31,866 nucleotides of DNA from assembly GCA_023404805.1 (NCBI GenBank), contig JAEYAL010000361.1:1-31866 (forward strand), read 5' to 3'. Positions 30,319 through 31,866 of this stretch are shown here, piece by piece; position 1 is the stretch's first letter, and every line of letters starts with the position of its first letter. Source of the DNA: Actinomycetes bacterium (GTDB lineage Bacteria; Actinomycetota; Thermoleophilia; Solirubrobacterales; Solirubrobacteraceae). A program made the translations under genes and the position numbers. The notes under the pieces are model-generated. The model had not been told where the DNA came from and searched no databases. It was given only the letters and a program-made list of their open reading frames with translations.

Positions 30319-31866
30319 GTGAGCACACCGATCACTGACGACACCGACGTCCTCCACGCGCTGCCGCGCTCGGTCACGAACCAGGCGCCGCCGCTGCGGC
30401 CGATCGACCTCTTCCAAGCCGACCTGCCGCTGCGCGAGGCGCTCGAGCGGGAAGGCGGCAGCTGGGGCACCGCGCTCGTCGCCGACACCGGGGCCGCCGC
30501 TGGCACCGAACTGTGGTGGGAGCACACCCGGCGGGCTGACCGCAACGAGCCGGTGCTGCGCCCGTACGACCGGCACGGCAACCGCGTCGACGAGGTCGAG
30601 CTCGACCCGTCCTGGTACTGGCTGCTGCACGACGGGATCCGGCGCGGCCTGCACTCGCTGCCGTGGACGGACACCCGCCCGGGTGCGCACGCGGTCCGCG
30701 CCGCCAACGTCTTGATGTTCGGCGCCAACAACCTCGGCGTCTCGTGCCCCATCTCGATGACGTACGCCGTCGTGCCTGCGCTGCGCGACGGGTCCGCGGA
30801 GTTGTCGGCCGAGTGGGAGGCGCGGCTGACGTCGACCGACCCAGCGGCCGCCGCCATCGCCGGGATGGCGATGACCGAGCGCCAGGGCGGCTCCGACGTG
30901 CGCGCGAACCTCACGCGCGCCGTCCCAGCTGGCGATGGCGAGTGGGAGCTGTGGGGCCACAAGTGGTTCTGCTCGTACCCGCCGTGCGACGTCTTCCTCG
31001 TGCTGGCGCAGACGACGGGCGACGGTGGCGCGCCCTCCTGCTTCCTCGTCGAGCGCGGGCCCGGCATGGAGTTCCAGCGCCTCAAGGAGAAGCTCGGCAC
31101 CCGGTCGCTGCCGTCGGCCGAGGTCGAGTTCCGCGGCATCCGCGCGCGCCTTGTCGGCGAGGAGGGCCGCGGCGTGCCGGCGATCGTGCGGATGGTCAAC
31201 CACACGCGCCTGGACTGCCTGATCGGCGGCGCGGGCGCGATGCGGCAGGGCGTGCTGGAGGCCGTCCACCACGCGCGGCACCGGTCGGCGTTCGGCGCGC
31301 GCCTGGTCGACCAGCCCGCGATGGCCAACGTGCTCGCTGACCTCGCGCTCGAGTCCGAAGCAGCGACCGCCACGGCGCTGCGGGTCGCCCGCGCCTACGA
31401 CGACGACACGCCCGACTTCCGCCGCCTCGCGACCGCCGTTGAGAAGTACTGGGTGTGCAAGCGCGCCGCGGCGCACGCGGCCGAGTCGCTGGAGTGCCTC
31501 GGCGGCAACGGCTACGTCGAGGAGTCCGGGATGCCCCAGCTGTTCCGCGACGCCCCGCTCTGCGGCATCTGGGAGGGCTCGGGCAACGTCGCCGCGCTCG
31601 ACGTGCTCCGCGCGATCGAGAAGGAGCCCGCGACGCTCCCGGCCTACCTGGCGGAGTGTGAGCTCGCCGCCGGTGGCAACGCCCATCTCGACGCGCATCT
31701 CAGCAAGGTCCGCGAGCACGTCGGCCGTCTCGCCGGCGGCGGCCGCGACGCCGCGGCCCAGTGGGCGGCGCAGTTCGGCGCCCGCACGCTGGTCGAAGAC
31801 CTGGCCGTCGCGCTGCAAGCCAGCCTGCTCGTCCGCCACGCGCCCGCCGCCGTGTCGGACGCGTTC
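30319..31866 (+). CDS. aidB: AidB-like acyl-CoA dehydrogenase, cut at the 3' end
   Basis: 516 codons are visible and the frame runs off the window; E. coli AidB has 541 residues, so little is missing. The N-terminus matches AidB (NQAPPLRPIDLFQADLPLRE, then TELWWEHTRRADRNEP). The flavin-binding MTERQGGSDVRANLT, HKWFCSYPPCD, LGGNGYVEESG and the catalytic-glutamate loop IWEGSGNVAALDV follow. AidB-type proteins bind FAD and DNA and are linked to the alkylation response in E. coli; the role in actinobacteria is less certain and a plain acyl-CoA dehydrogenase is possible. The GTG start has only a weak upstream purine stretch. A promoter with a strong palindrome precedes it. Confidence 0.85.
   Translation, partial: MSTPITDDTDVLHALPRSVTNQAPPLRPIDLFQADLPLREALEREGGSWGTALVADTGAAAGTELWWEHTRRADRNEPVLRPYDRHGNRVDEVELDPSWYWLLHDGIRRGLHSLPWTDTRPGAHAVRAANVLMFGANNLGVSCPISMTYAVVPALRDGSAELSAEWEARLTSTDPAAAAIAGMAMTERQGGSDVRANLTRAVPAGDGEWELWGHKWFCSYPPCDVFLVLAQTTGDGGAPSCFLVERGPGMEFQRLKEKLGTRSLPSAEVEFRGIRARLVGEEGRGVPAIVRMVNHTRLDCLIGGAGAMRQGVLEAVHHARHRSAFGARLVDQPAMANVLADLALESEAATATALRVARAYDDDTPDFRRLATAVEKYWVCKRAAAHAAESLECLGGNGYVEESGMPQLFRDAPLCGIWEGSGNVAALDVLRAIEKEPATLPAYLAECELAAGGNAHLDAHLSKVREHVGRLAGGGRDAAAQWAAQFGARTLVEDLAVALQASLLVRHAPAAVSDAF

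Noticed and set aside
1..31866. CRISPR array, prophage, insertion sequence or tRNA
   Set aside because: No regularly spaced repeats, integrase, transposase, terminal repeats or cloverleaf were seen. The M23 enzyme alone is not evidence of phage.

Overview
The window is very GC-rich and packed with genes, with strong third-position GC bias. Codon use, secreted proteins ending in small beta-sandwich tails, and a mix of leaderless and Shine-Dalgarno starts suggest a high-GC actinobacterium. The overall look is that of a soil Thermoleophilia/Solirubrobacterales chromosome. That placement is inference from gene style, not from a marker gene. No rRNA, tRNA, CRISPR array or insertion sequence was recognised.

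Layout. 1-322: 3' end of a secreted collagen-like protein, then a strong terminator. 534-2836 (minus): a two-domain multicopper oxidase and a ZIP metal transporter with overlapping stop and start codons. 3084-6077 (minus): polyphosphate kinase and a GNAT acetyltransferase. 6245-9057 (plus): an unrecognised protein coupled to a membrane PAS/GGDEF/EAL protein with a degenerate GGDEF site and an intact EAL site. 9136-13640 (minus): an M23 peptidase and a large Tat-exported dimethylformamidase-like protein with a Thr/Pro linker and three Fn3 domains. 13802-17845 (plus): PhoD-like phosphatase, a GGCT-like protein and an exported DUF3089 hydrolase. 17856-19056 (plus): a RES/Xre toxin-antitoxin pair with its own promoter-operator. 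19076-23785 (minus): GNAT, cytochrome P450, alpha/beta hydrolase and ABC1/UbiB-type kinase, with two matching palindromic operators in front of the hydrolase-P450 operon and a weaker third copy before the kinase. 23937-24149 (plus): small S4-domain protein. 24192-27138 (minus): TetR regulator, FKBP peptidyl-prolyl isomerase and a secreted beta-helix protein. 27631-30006 (minus): secreted X-Pro dipeptidyl-peptidase/CocE-like hydrolase. 30319-end (plus): AidB-like acyl-CoA dehydrogenase, cut by the window edge.

How the genes fit together. Most are housekeeping or envelope functions rather than one pathway. The clearest functional units are the oxidase-transporter pair (metal handling), the c-di-GMP unit at 6245-9057, the toxin-antitoxin unit, and the hydrolase-P450 operon, which probably shares a repressor with the kinase gene. 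At least eight genes have a TAnnnT hexamer 6 or 7 bases before the start codon, the pattern expected of leaderless mRNAs. This pattern fixes several starts that lack a ribosome binding site.
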